From Homalodisca vitripennis (Eukaryota > Arthropoda > Insecta > Hemiptera > Cicadellidae): a stretch of 64,000 nucleotides of DNA. Both the position numbers and the translations under genes were made by a program. The stretch is from positions 66,305,001 through 66,369,000 of the forward strand of contig NC_060213.1 in assembly GCF_021130785.1 (NCBI RefSeq), written 5' to 3'. The notes beneath the pieces are model-generated. The model saw only the letters and a list, made by a program, of their open reading frames with translations. It ran no database searches and was not told where the DNA came from. This document shows positions 44,543 to 57,800 of the stretch, one piece after another (the first letter of the stretch is position 1; every line of letters starts with the position of its first letter).

Positions 44543-47500
44543 TAGATGCAAAATGCAGGAAAGCCGAAAATATGTTCTTTAAAGACATATCTACAAGCAC
44601 TTCGTCTTATGACGGTCACAATACAATACATCATAACTTGCTTATGTATGATAAAGCCATTTCAAATACATAATGACCTCCTGATGTAATACTATAAAGC
44701 CACACTGTACGTATGATTAAACTAATATAAAATATAAAAAGCTTAATACATAAATTTAATGTTATTTCATTTAGTGCAAATCGATGTAAGACGATAGATA
44801 CCTGGGGTTTGAGACAATTCCTCGATAACCAAAATTCTAAATTTTCTTTATCTTCATGAAAAATCCATATACATTGTTTATTAGAGTTCATGTACAGTTA
44901 AACAAATTTTATTCAACTGTATAAATATTTTATTGCTATTAAATATCTGATTCTGTTGTACTACATTTAGAATGAATAAAAGTAACGTCATCTACACACA
45001 TTGATGACAGGCAATTCTAATTGATTAGTTCTACGAACCCTAAAACTATCTTTCGGAGAAGCAAGGAAATGTCTATTCAAGATGTAAGATACGGAGGAAC
45101 TTCCTCGAATAATCACTACTAACCTAAGAAACTGCTTGAATGAAATATTAAAACTGTCTTACAGATAGGAGGATAAGTAAATATATTTGAAAAATTTTTT
45201 AATAGTATGCAACTCTTCATCCAATTTAGCCTACATGTTTTATTTCTTTCTCTCTTATAACTGATGTTTGACTAACTTTCCATAGTTAATTAATAGTAGA
45301 TGAAAAGAGCAGTTAAGGTAGTGGTTCAATATAAATTTTCTTACTATATATTTATACATTATTTAGTTTGAACTTCGTATGAATTATCCTGTACAATTTT
45401 AATTTTTTTAAATATTTTTCATCAGCTTGCTATGGCACTTATTTTAGACATTAACATATTTAAAATACAACCTATATAAAATGGAGGTAATCGATTCTTA
45501 GTTGCCAAATCTGGTTTTGGCAATTTTCACGTTTTATTGATATCTATATTAGTTGCTTGGAAAGTTCTATCCCATGGAAGGAAAGATTCTAAAAGGCATA
45601 TGCAAATAGATGTATAACATTTTCGAGTGGTAATACTCTACACATTTTATGACAGACAATAGCAGCAAGTTAATTGCACACCATTCTCAAAGCAATAAAC
45701 AATTTTATGGTCGACAGGAGAATGAAAACTATCGGATAGGTACTTGGAATTAATGAACGATTTATCTCTTATAAATAAAGATTCTTGGTTGTTGTTTAAT
45801 TTTTTCTGTATGAAAGTTAACTTAAGGAATGCCTAGAAACTCCTGAACAAAAATTTTTTTTTATTATTTAGTCATTCTCTTTTGGTCTGTGAAAAAATAG
45901 TATTGCAAATCATAAAATAACATGCAGATAGCATACTTTTAATCGTAGAAATTTAGTTGTATTTATTAAAAAAGTATCGGATAGTGGGTTCTGTTAGCAG
46001 AATTTGAGCTATATTTTAGACTCGCTGGTACCTGCGGCTTCCTTAGCAAATCCCTGCGACAAGAGGTGTCATATACATGTTTATTTTAAATGAAATATCA
46101 ATGGTACGATTTGATGTCAGTTACTGCCAAGGAAAATATTCCCATATTTGGAGCCACTCTAGTACAACTGGAATTTTAGTATACAGAAAATATGTCGAAG
46201 ATGTGATATGATAGAGTTTATATAAACGAAAGATATAACTTCATCTTTAGTATAAAATTAAATGTGTTTTGTCTATATAGCTCCTCAGATTTGAGTAGTT
46301 GACATTGAATCATTTAATGGTATTCGGATGAAGCAAAACACCATTGTTTTTTTTTCTTTAAAATCTCACTTGATATGGTTCGTAATACTGTATTTATTAA
46401 CTTAAAACTTTATTTCGAGTGTTAAGAGGTATTCACAAATATTTCCTAAACTAATGGCCGAAAATGATATTAATATTGTTTCAAACGTTAACTTTTTGTC
46501 TAAAAATATTCCCTAAAAGAGTTAAAAAAATCATAAAATTAAGGTATATTAATATACTCACTTTCCTAGAATTTTCATGGAAGTTCAGGCAGAAATATCC
46601 ATGTTAGGTAAAGAATGTGTAAAATGTTAATCTTAAAGGTTGCCTCAGCAATATGAGGATTCAGTGATTTATAATTTTCAAGATGTTTCCTGTCGGTTTT
46701 CACGGTTTTGATCACATGTTTATTTTTATTAAATAACAGTCAAATTTAATTGGGGATAGGTTTCTGAATATGAAAGTCCGTTTGGGCGTTTATTTTACGT
46801 TTTTGCGATTGCATCGAAAAATGCTCAAAAGCTACAATTTTAAAATTTATACAATAAAAAACTTTACAGTGAGTTATTATATGTTTTGGGAATCATTTTT
46901 GTGTTGGATTATTTGATAAATATAAGGAGCACTTGTCAAAGACAGTTCAGTTACATACTGTAGTATGGTTAATTTCGCATTATCCTGGTTTTTATAAAAG
47001 GACCTGGCAGGCCCATTGGGGATTGTTAAAGGTCTGGCGGTTGATATTAAAAACAATTAAATAGCGGCTTAAAAAATTACACGCCCAAGATAATGACTAA
47101 AAGAGCTTCGTAAAGAGACAAATGTGAGAGTATTTGAACAGATCGATCAAGGTGAAAAGTTAATATGGTAATTTAAAAATATTTTTTTTATAAAATTCCA
47201 AAATGTTGATACTGGAATAAATAGTACACTTGTACATATCTTGTATAGAAATTTGGTTTTAATAGGATCACTAGACTCCGAGTTATTAATTGGCAAAGTT
47301 GCAATTTCGTTGAAAAGCGCCAAAACCGGTGCTATTTTTCGTTTATACCTATACAAAAACTAGACATTTTTGATTGTACTATATAATCTTTTGTATTTTT
47401 CTAACCATAGACGTAAACAGTTTAAATTTTAATGTAACTCCTGATATTCTTTAGTTTGTGGTTAATTTTCAAACAATCGAGTAAGAAAACTGTTTGGTAC

Positions 47501-50500
47501 GAGAGAAGTGACTTGAAACTTGGTACTTAGGATCCAATTGAATAAAGGAAGAGGTCTTTTAGTTTTGGTGTGATAAGGGTCAAAGGAAAGTGGGTCTTTT
47601 GTCTGTTCGTCTGTGCGCAATAAGTCTTAATAGAAAAGGTCTAGAAACGTGGAATTCATAGGATTCATTGATTTTGGATTTTAAAGCATCTAGGGGCAGT
47701 CCGTCTGTCTATCTGTCTGTTGATAGCTCTTAATAGAAATATTACAGAGACTTAAAATATGGTAAAGAAATCCTCATGACCCTGAGAACTGTATTTTATT
47801 TGCAGTCAAACGGTCAAAGGTCAGTCTTTTTGCGTGTCCATTTATTTCATAACTATTTCGTTATGTTTTTTGATACTCTATTGTATCGGTGTATTACAAT
47901 TTCCGGAATTCGTGACATAAGATAGTAAGTTTTCCGTGACATTTTGAATGTCTTCCATGGAGCAATAATTCAAACTGCAGTGATTGAACTAACTGAAGTA
48001 TGAGTGCACGATTTAAGATTGAAATGAAAATTGGAATGAGTTTACAATCAAGCTGTAAAATTTCTTTGTCTGTTTTTTTTCAAAAGTAATGACGTTTAAA
48101 ATAACAATTTAATTATGGTTTTCATTGTGATAGTAAAAAGTTTATTCCTTGTGAATAAATGAGATATTTTTTCGATTTTATGATAAGTATTACCGAAGAT
48201 GAAGTAAGAGGTGATGTCATCCCATGACACTTAGGTATCTTCAGTAGTAGCGAAGCCTTCCATTAGAGTAGCTAAAGGTTTCTTTTTGTCCTCTGTCTGT
48301 ATGTCTATTCATTTTGATGTGAGCATTCAGTTTGAATATTTGCAATACTTCTGATCGTTAGTTTTTTTACATTGATCTTATGGGTTACCATTATGCAACG
48401 AGAAAATTGCACAGTAAACAAATTTTAATCATATGACAATTCAAAATGATATGTAGCCTTTTGAAATTACCTGAAATTTTGCATGCAATCTCAGCAAAGC
48501 CTATAACGCGAGCTGTGGTGTGGCGCACTCATAACGTGCGTTTTAAAACCTAGGACATGTCAGTAAAACAGTCATAGCTGTTTTCTGGTTAGAATAAGAA
48601 AATTGTAGTGATTAGCATAAACATTGTAGCATCACATGTAAATACCTACAGACCGAATCTATACAGCACGTTCAGTATTAGAGAATATTGTAGCAACCAG
48701 ATTTAAGCTAAAACAATAAATTAATAATTAATAGATGACTTTTAATTATGGACCTTGCATATGTTAATCATTAATTTTATAGCCTAACTATATAACTTTC
48801 TCAAACGGTGGTTATAGTTAAATATGGCATGTACTCTTTGTAAAACCGTGTCATAAAGTTATTAAATTGCTTAGACCTTTCTATTCTTTCTATTATATCC
48901 TTGACAATTAGAATACGAGGAGGTATATTAATGAATGTTTTAAGAAATTTTATGATCATAAATGTATTTTTAAATCCATATTGTATTTATTGCTGACGGT
49001 GGAGGTCAGCTCAGTAGGTAGGAGTTGATATTGACTAATGGTTTTTTTTTTTACTGAAACTCCTTACGCTTAAATAGCATGGGCGAACTTTGATTTCCTT
49101 TTTTCTTGTACAATTTCAAATGTCCAGTTCATTCATACTTAAGTGTAATCCTTTTTAGCAAGATAAGTAAAAATAGAAGAAAGCGACATCCAATGAGGCC
49201 ATTGGTGCGATGGCCACGTGCTTGAGACTACGGGTTTTTAATCCAAGGTTGAGAGAAGGTCCATTAAAGTCATGGTATATAAACATGACGATGTTGTAAA
49301 GTTGCAGCGCAGTGACTGCTGTTTTATTTGATAATTGTTGAACTGAAGTACACAAGCAGTTTTTGACACTGAAGATCACCAAATATAGTAAAAGAGATAA
49401 TAGGAAGTAAAGCCATTGCCTAGAATGTTTTTTGTCCGCAAAAGTGGACAAATGCTGAGATAAATATTTCTGAAGCTTAGTGGTGAAGGCAGTGATATTA
49501 CCTTCTTGTACACGACAAATTAGAGAGGTTTAGTTGTTTTTGAAACATCCGAAATCATTAAGGAGACTTTTATACTGTTGCGATTAGCCTTTGTCACCTG
49601 CAAAACTTTAGCCGAGTAATATGTCAAGTGTAAATTTCTAAATAATATGGAATAATTTTTGTGAATAGATGGTAACTATAATTGTTTCAGCTGAAGTTAG
49701 AGTTTGTTCAGATACATTAAGGCTGTAAAATTCTCGATTTTCTCGCGTTTACTGCTATTTTCCTGCCTTCAAAAAATTATATCTGAGACGATAATTTGGA
49801 ACAACATGCATTTTGGGTGAACTTCACGCAAACATGAGCATGTATCAAGCCTCTCGCGATGTTGCAAATATGATGGCGATTTGAGACAGTCCATATCGGT
49901 AGTGAAAAAGAGTTTGAGCCGTATTATTTTATAAGCAGGATCCACCCCTCCAGATTACGGCATTAAGTTGTCTAGCTGGGTTAAATATGGCAGGAGCTGT
50001 ACCGATAATTTGTTGTGGAATGCTTGATTCTAGCGTCAAGCAGAACTCAGAGTTACACCCGTTTACCGCACAGTATCAGAACCGGCAGTCTTGGTTGTAG
50101 AAGGAGCTATCCCTGACTAGTTCTCGGTGGCGGAGATGAAGGTAAAGACGTGGTGACGATACCAAGGAACGATCAAGAACTGATCGGGAACTGGATACCC
50201 GTGGACGTTAGACTGCGTGAGGTATTCCTCAAATCCAACGATGGGTAGAATGGCGACACAGCGGGACAGACTATTACCTCACGCAATCCTTTTCGGGTCA
50301 TGGCTCTTTTCGGTCGTACGTGCTCGTGATGGTCAAGAACGAACTGCAAGTACTTCCGGGAATTCCAGACGACTGATGACAAGCATACACTTTTGTACGG
50401 TGTATACACTGGATAGATTACGTCCTGTAGGCTAAAAATACATTTTGGGATTTTTGTTGGCGGGTTAATCACTCTTTCCAAAGTTGATAAATGATGACCA

Positions 50501-53500
50501 AAAATACGACTGTATGTGATGGATAGCCAAGATCATCCCTCTGAAAAAGATATAGACCTAGACCGGAATGCGCGCAAATGATGGCTGGATATGCCGTGAA
50601 AGTTCACGCATAAACTACGCAAGCAACATTATGGACGGTTCTTAGATTAATTTTCGAAAAAAGTAGTAGAATATTTGCAGGCCCACATAATAAGCTGAAC
50701 ACCAGTGTGCATAGTGCATTTTCCACTTTTCCCTAAACGTACTTGTATTCTAATTTAATTTAGCTATGTTTATAATAGCAAATTAAATGTTATATTCATT
50801 AATGTTTAAAGTGATATTTGCTGAAAAATGAAGACAATTTTGTTTGTAAACTTGTTTTGTGTGTGGGAAAAAGGTAAATTGTGGATAAAAATATGCTAGA
50901 TACGTTCTAATTTACGAACTTTTATTGTTGTAAAACATAATTTTATTCAACACCAGTTTATGTTTAGGTTTCATATAATTAATCGTTTAGCCATGAACAG
51001 AGAAAACTGTATGTGACTGGTTATATATGGATCATAATTTTGTAGGATAGAAAGATTATTTATGTTTAGATACTTCTTTATTAGAACTAAATCCACATGG
51101 CACGTGGAAGGATAGATTTAGTACGTGATTCCCGCACTATAAATATGCTTTTGTCCGCAACGTGTTGGTCTACACTCCTATAAAACAATCTACATCTAAT
51201 TTTCATTCCTTCTAGATTTTTCTAGAGGAATTTGTTCTTTATAGAAACAAATTATATAAAGGTTTTCCTTCTATACTTTGTGCATCCCAGACCTTGAAAC
51301 TTGCGAAACCTTAATTACGCAATTGGACTAGACATGCTGCAATGAGCAATTGATTAACATAACAACTTTCCCATAAAAAATTATTAATTCTAAACGTATC
51401 ACTGACTTGTTAACCTATATTTATAAAATATGGAGTGTGAGGTTCTTATATGACTATTTCTTAGTTAAAATGCAGTATAAGGCTCCAATCTTTCTCATTT
51501 TCTTTAAAAATCTAAATCCGTAAATTACTACTCGTATACTTAATATACAATTCGTACGTTATTTGAGCCTCCATATTCAATTATAGAAGCGAGAATTACA
51601 TAAAGTGAAGACTTTCAGCCCAACCCCTTCAATCCAAAAAGATAAGAGGAGGTAAATAAAAATATATTTCTATTTTTATATGTAGATAATTGAGTGGGAT
51701 CCTATAAGTTTCCATAAAATATCTAAATTTTACTTAAATATTGGAATCGTACAAATGTGTATACAGATTTACAAAAGGTTTCTTGCAAATTCTTACTACT
51801 TCTCTCTGCCAGGAAGGGAATGGCATAATATAATTTTATTCTTAAAAAAAGTTACTGTATTCTTTTTTTAAGGAATAATAAATTCATTTTTCCAGTGTTT
51901 AGACTCTCTAAGACATTTATCAACTAGTTTTATCCTAACATTTCACCACTGAGAAAAGGTAAAAGAAAATTCAGTGCTGTCACTTTGTTGTTGTAGATAA
52001 AAAAAATTGCATTTATACATAAACAAATGGAATGTTATGTGTGTATGCGTTGTATTGTATATATAAATCTAATATTATTTATATGATTTACATGATGTAA
52101 ACCTCGGCTACATAATTCCTATGCATTTTTATTAAAGTTTTAAGGCCAGTTCACTTTATATTTCTGTCTATAACTACATATTGAACTAGACAATAGCCTA
52201 GTATATATCATTTAATATAAAAATATTGAAACAAAACGGGACTAATAAGAGATAATTCGTATTGAAAGTTGTGATCCTTTATTGAAGAAATGTATTCAAA
52301 ATGCAACGTATTGTATACGTTATTGGACTTTATAAACCGAATACAATACTCAAATCGAAAGGATACAGGATTTCGGAAATTTGCTATCGTTTTATGTTAC
52401 ATAAGGTATAACACAACGTTTCGAGGTTATGAATCTATCCTCTTCGTCAGGTGAGAGGGGGGGTATTGAGGTATTTGGGTTATACCTTTTGTAATATTTA
52501 ACAATGGCAAACGTTCAAAATTCTGTTATCCTTTTAAATCTTCCATCGTCAACATCATAACTCCACTTATTATGTATACTTTCTCTACTAGATTACGAGT
52601 TCATTGCAATTGCTATGGTGTTTATTGTAAAAGTCATTTTCTAAGTGGAAAATGTTTTATAGGAAGCAAATTATATTTAATCAACTAAAATATAATAAAT
52701 ATATGAGCATAAATAAACATAAAAAACTTTTCATAATAATTTTGAATTGAATACATATTTGAATGAATTAATATCAAATACTGTTAATGTTAAATTTACA
52801 GATACCATAGCCAGTTAATTATTATCGGTGGTTTTGTGTTAGCTTATACATTTTATGTCCTAAACTACCATTCGGAAACTTTCGATTTTGGGAAACGCTG
52901 CAATTGTAAAGAGCTGAGTGATTATATTACTACGGTTATACATAAAAGGGAAAGTTCTGTAGAAAATATTTAAGAAAAATTTAACATTTTGTCGAAAACC
53001 TTTCGGATCATTTGAATGTTTTTCTAAATAGTAAACAGTAAACGGCCATATAATAAGTGATTTTCCATATAACATCGTTATTAAAGTTTTATCTGCATCT
53101 TCATGAAACTACACGCTGGTGCTGTTAAATATTGGAAACTTCTTCAAACCTGAAGAATTAATAAATAAAATGCATAGTAAAAAAAGATAACTAGGAAAAT
53201 ACTAAGTATTACAAACATATTGATATTTTCTTTATTTATACAAAATATTAAATGTTTAAATTCTGTGTTAACTATGTTTAAGCCAGAAATTTCATATATT
53301 ACTGTAAAAACTAAGAGGCAATGTATAATTTTTGTCCATAGTCTTTGGAGTTTCCGAATTGATTAAAAACAAGAATTGTATTAACCTGTGGTAGGCCTTG
53401 ATGACAATCAAATGTTAACAACATCTATTAATATTTATAATTATAATATTATTCCTTGTACCCGTTTTAAAATGGCGGAAGTTTAAATTATTCCATAAAA

Positions 53501-54783
53501 ATAACTAAAAACCTTTAAACAAATTTTGGAGGAATACTTTTTTAGATTTTTTGTTAACAATGTTTAAAATTGAACTTTTTTAAGCCAAATAAAAAACGGT
53601 GAAGTTAAAAAAAATAATATTTTTAGTCATTTTTATACCATCTCCAACTGTACTTTTTTCAAAGAAATCCGTCAACGCATGAGCGAGCACAACCACTTTA
53701 ACGATATGCTTACACAGGCCGGAAGCAACAAACCTGTCCCAGTTGAGGGGTATCAGTTGTTTGTAGTTTTCTATTTTTATTTTCCTTTATTTCAACAAAA
53801 ATGTAATAATCAATTAAGCTGTTGTTACCTTCAATATATTAAATTACTCGAGGATAAAGTAACTATACGTTATTATTATGATCTCCATATGTTCACTTCC
53901 ACATTTAAAACGGCGAAGAGACCTTGATATCTACAGAAACTTGATCATGCACAAAACTGCATTGTACGTACTAGTCGGTTAGCGACGACACGACTGAGCT
54001 GACCTACTCGTATATCGGTATGTACTTCATATTAAACAATCGTCCTCCTTATATGTACTAAATGTAGTAAAATTTGTCGTATATTAATTGTAATATAACC
54101 CAAGAAAATTACATTGGCAGGTCATTTTTTGATTCAATTATAGAAAACTAAATACAATATTCATCTATGTTATAACTAAAAAGTAGCACAATAACTTTTG
54201 CTTCTGACTAAACTGTAGTAATCCATTATTTTTATGCAGACAGATAAAGCATTAAAGTCATAAAATTAGATATTTTGTAAAGTCTCAAGCTGTACTACAT
54301 TTTCCAATCATATTGTATTTTATACGTTTCTAAAATTGAATGTTATCATTACTAAGGATAACAACAATCATAATAACATGGCAACTTGTGTAATATGGTT
54401 AACTACTTAGTCTGGTGTCTGAATAGTCTAGGTCGGTAAATCGTTATACTTATGTCAAATAAAATAATAATTATACCCGCAACATCTAAATATATAAAAA
54501 ACACATTTAAACAAGTATCTGTATAAATTGAATGCTCCATTTCACGTTTAGTGTTTCATATCCCTTAAGGGCATTAGTAATTCCATCGTAATGGAACTAA
54601 ATATGAATTATTGAATTACTTCCATCATAGGTCAATATTATACTACAAACACAATTATAAAATTAGGAAATAGTACTGACGATTTACCAGTATTATTTAT
54701 TGAATAACCAATGTGAATTCAGTATTATAAAACAATACAATATTGAAACACAATAAGAAAATGAGCTCGGCAGCATTATGTTC
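44543..54783. other. Large gene-free AT-rich spacer
   Basis: About 10 kb without a convincing gene. Seen: GTCTGTC-rich dispersed repeat pieces at 47570-47840 and 48280-48320, a tRNA A-box-like stretch near 48995-49025 (GGTCAGCTCAGTAGGTAGGA), and a GC-richer patch at 49990-50480 with a short inverted pair (TGCGTGAGGTA at 50214 and its complement at 50275). The hairpin repeat copy lies at 52350-52550. At 53670-53760 the frame IRQRMSEHNHFNDMLTQAG faintly resembles a GIY-YIG retroelement segment. Confidence 0.5.
52350..52550. repeat. Short dispersed repeat with terminal inverted repeats and GAGG..CCTC-GAAAC hairpin, copy 2
   Basis: Left edge GAAAGGATACAGGATTTCGG; right edge the complement of AAAAGGATAACAGAATTTTG. 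The minus strand reads CCTGACGAAGAGGATAGATT, then CCTCGAAACGTTGTG. Same layout as 15384-15650. A G-run (GAGAGGGGGGG) lies inside. Confidence 0.5.
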
Positions 54784-55311
54784 CTATTGAATAAAATTAT
54801 ATACATAACAATTATATACCAGCATTGTAAACATGCTAAAATAACACATAAATGTTTTATATACAGGTAAACAATTTCTTCTTAACCAGCGGCAGAACAT
54901 CTTCCGTTTATTAAGATCTTGCGGTAATAAGTCTTGAACACGTGTTATATGGAATGGGTACAACTGTGCTTCATGAAGTGTCCGCCATACGCTTGACTGG
55001 CAAATATTTAACTGACGTCTGGTGCTTGTGGTTGGTGATAATTCTACAGCATTTATTATTGCTTGTTCATTATTATAGTTCCTTGCGCTACGTTGACGAC
55101 CAGTATCTATTCGCTTCGGTTTAAAGCTACCAGTTTCTCTAAGTCGTCTCTCCACAGCTTCAAATGTTTTGCGATCAGGTGTTCTTCGATGTGGAAAAGT
55201 ATCACGATATTCCTGAACTGCAGCTAAACCATTCTTGTTAACTTTGCCGTAAATCAGTATCATGTCCGTATACTCTTCAAACGAATACATACCATTTACA
55301 TTATTTGCCAT
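54784..55311 (-). pseudogene. DUF4817-type transposase N-terminal fragment
   Basis: A frame of 175 codons from ATG 55311. Residues 1-75 (FEEYTDMILIYGKVNKNG, EYRDTFPHRRTPDRKTFEAV, LRETGSF) are the DUF4817-like DNA-binding head. Residues about 95-140 contain a second helix-turn-helix (STRRQLNICQSSVWRTLHEA) and the start of the linker (DLLPQDLNKRKMFCRWL). After about residue 145 the reading (NCLPVYKTFMCYF...) no longer fits the family, and the DDE core is absent. The head is uninterrupted, unlike the 42-kb copy. It could bind element ends without cutting, but expression is unknown. Confidence 0.75.
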
Positions 55312-56132
55312 TATTTACTAAGATAATTACATACACTTTTATAAAAATATTTAATAAAATATTTTAAAAATAAATATTTAATAAAATATTTTATACACTT
55401 GTATAAAATATTTCCAAATAATCACAGGATCTCACAAAATACAATCTTCACACGCCACAATACAAAAACCTCCATAAAGGTTATTGAAATATTACTTCAT
55501 GAACTTAATTGTTGATCAGCTGATATTGCCAACCTTTGCAAAGAAAATATGACGATAAAAAGTGTTGAATAAATGATCAGCTGTTACTCACAACCTAAAC
55601 ATTAGTTAATATTTTATGCAGATAAGAATATGCATTTTTGTGCGTCTGTTTTATTTTTAAATAAAGCTAAATTTCAATACCTATTATTAATTTTTTTCCT
55701 AAGTAATACACATGAATCTTTTCAGAATTAAATGTTCTACAAATCTGTTTAAGAAAAAAATGACCTTTATTTAACATTTATGGAAGTAATCTTACGTTTA
55801 AACACAAAAATGTGTTATTTCTTTGCACCAATTCTTGTGTTTTACGTAAGATATCTCTGAAAGTATTGCATTTACAGGTCTGGGACGAATTTTAATAAAT
55901 TTGTCAGATATAAAAACATAAAAAAACAATCGTATTTGTATCTTTGTAACTACCTTTACCATTTTTATACGGCCTGACTTCACCAAGGGTTCTGAAATCC
56001 GGGCGAAATCTTTCGCTAGGCGTAACTCGCTAACGAAGCGTTTCCGAGCATATGGTTATATGAACTTTTTTACTTTTTTTTAGCTATAGAATAAGCTCCC
56101 GAGAGATTGCCGTTTAGTTTTGAATCACCCTG
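54784..56132 (-). mobile_element. Half copy of a related Tc1/mariner-type transposon
   Basis: The right end reads GGGCGAAATCTTTCGCTAG, AACTCGCTAACGAAGCGTTT and finally GAATCACCCTG at 56132, followed by TA. This is the same terminal sequence as the 42-kb element but diverged. TTCAGAATTAAAT near 55722 matches the inner part of the 42-kb arm. The left arm and the catalytic half of the gene are missing, so the element is cut off near 54860. It belongs to a sister subfamily, since the coding head differs. Confidence 0.7.
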
Positions 56133-56266
56133 TATATAAAACAAACAAAATAACTTTGTTAGGAATTAGTAAATTAGGCTAATAATTAATGCATGTGTAA
56201 TGAAAACAAAAATAAAATAAATTCACCAGCAATTGTTATCTTATCAAAAAAAATTATTCATTTTTA

Positions 56267-57073
56267 GCACCAAAATTGTTTAATGTATTACCTTGTGAAA
56301 TTAGTAGTCTGTCGTTTATACCTTTCTTGAAATGTATTAAGGAGTGGGTATTTTCATTACAGAATGTTGAATGTTTATTAAATGTAAATTAAATGTTTTT
56401 AAATGTATTTTATGTACTGTTTTGATGTCCAGTTTTATTGTCCAAAACTAGTGGGAGGGATATGTACTGTTAATGGCCATGGTTTATAATAATAAACACT
56501 AATGCTGAAATAATAGTATTTTGTCTTTGTATTATGAGTTATGTATGAAATGTTGTATTGTTGGTTGATAGGGAAATGTATGTGTGGGTGTAGGAAATTG
56601 TACAATGGATAGTATTTGTTTAAAATAGATGTAGACATAATGATGATTATAATTTATAGTTTATTTTATATAATTAGTGTATGTGTGATTTATCTGTTTT
56701 ATCTTGCAAGTATGAATCTAATTGAATTTTGTTGGAAAGAGGGTTTTAGGATTATGTTATAATATTTGAAAATGTATAATTGTTGTTCTATCACTGCTAG
56801 TTCTTTTATTTTTATGAATCATGTAAATGCCTCAAAACAGGCTTTGCCTTTGAGGCCAATACTTTATTTCTCGGTATATGTATGTATGTATGTGTGGCAT
56901 GAATGTTAATGTGTCAAGGTCAGCCAGTACTGATATACTATGTAATCGCGTGCTATGCACAGGATTATTTTGCTATGTATGTGGTTTGCATTTATATTTG
57001 TTGTATATTTGTATTGAATATGTTGGAATGTGTGCATATTTATGAGAAATAAAGTTTATTCTATTCTATTCTT
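56267..57073 (+). mobile_element. CR1-like LINE 3' end (ORF2 tail and 3' UTR)
   Basis: The frame 56267-56392 reads APKLFNVLPCEISSL, FIPFLKCIKEWVF and a stop, the conserved C-terminal tail of LINE ORF2 (LFN.LP..I.....FK..L..WL). The 3' UTR carries CCTCAAAACAGG and CCTTTGAGGCC, which can pair, then TATG repeats, AATAAAG and a terminal (TATTC)n tract at about 57057-57073. Ending in a short tandem motif instead of poly(A) is characteristic of CR1 elements. Truncated at the 5' end near 56250, just after the transposon end at 56132. Confidence 0.7.
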
Positions 57074-57596
57074 AGGGGCTACATTATGATTGGATATAAA
57101 ATACAATTTCTATATCATGAATAACCATGAATTCATTGTTGAATTTTTATTACTTTATAGTCTTTTATAAGTTTGCTACAATATTAGAATATTTAGAACC
57201 ACTGTTGTCATGATCTCGTTTAACTTGATTTTTAGAAATCCAAAAAAGAAAATTGTGTGAATTTTTAGTTTTGCAAAAGAGATCTTTGGTAGTTGAATAC
57301 CACTTCTCGTATGAAAATGCCTTATCTCTTGTAAAATATATCATTTCCATTTAGCCATAACGACTCGTAAACAGTTCGTAGTTTTATGTGACTCTTAGCT
57401 TCTGTATTTGGTATTCCAATAATTCTCCTCTCAAATTATTCCACATTGAAGCCGAGAATGTATTGGCATAGTGAAGTGTACGCAACAAGGATAGGTCACA
57501 AATACTTTTCTACTGCGGAATTCTATTATATTTAGAGAAATTTCCTTGTGTAATCTCATAACACGTTTCATTATGCACATTACGTACACGTTTCAG

Positions 57597-57800
57597 AGGT
57601 GTACATAATAATTAATAACATTGGACCTAGGCAGTTTCCTTGAGGAACTCCACGATGTTATGCTAGTGCGGCTCAATCCAACCTAGCAACCTGTAATCTG
57701 TCTTCTTAACAGAACGTGACCCTATAAATAGAATGTTTGCCAAAAACATAGAAATAAATTTTGCCAGTTAGAAATTTATGATATATAGAGTCAAAGCCTG
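57597..57800 (-). pseudogene. Reverse transcriptase fossil (non-LTR)
   Basis: The minus strand reads AFDSIYHKFLTGKIYFY (motif A region), then after stops HRGVPQGNCLGPMLLIIM (motif B, normally GVPQGS.LGP.LF). Stops between the two and loss of the flanks show a dead LINE piece of a different family from the 30-kb copy. Confidence 0.65.

Noticed and set aside
48991..49025. tRNA gene suggested by GGTCAGCTCAGTAGGTAGGA
   Set aside because: Only an A-box-like half is present; no B box follows at the right distance and no stems form. At most a SINE scrap.
50173..50481. Overlapping ORFs (minus 102 codons, plus 72 codons) in a GC-richer patch
   Set aside because: No recognisable motif, no splice-linked partner and antisense overlap. 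Recorded only as an unexplained patch.
52440..52480. Active hammerhead ribozyme
   Set aside because: CTGACGA, a GAGG..CCTC stem and GAAAC are present, but an extra base separates the core from the stem, and stem III and the cleavage site could not be placed. Kept only as a resemblance.
53670..53930. Possible GIY-YIG/Penelope segment (IRQRMSEHNHFNDMLTQAG)
   Set aside because: Only one short stretch resembles the family and the following residues do not fit; too weak to annotate.
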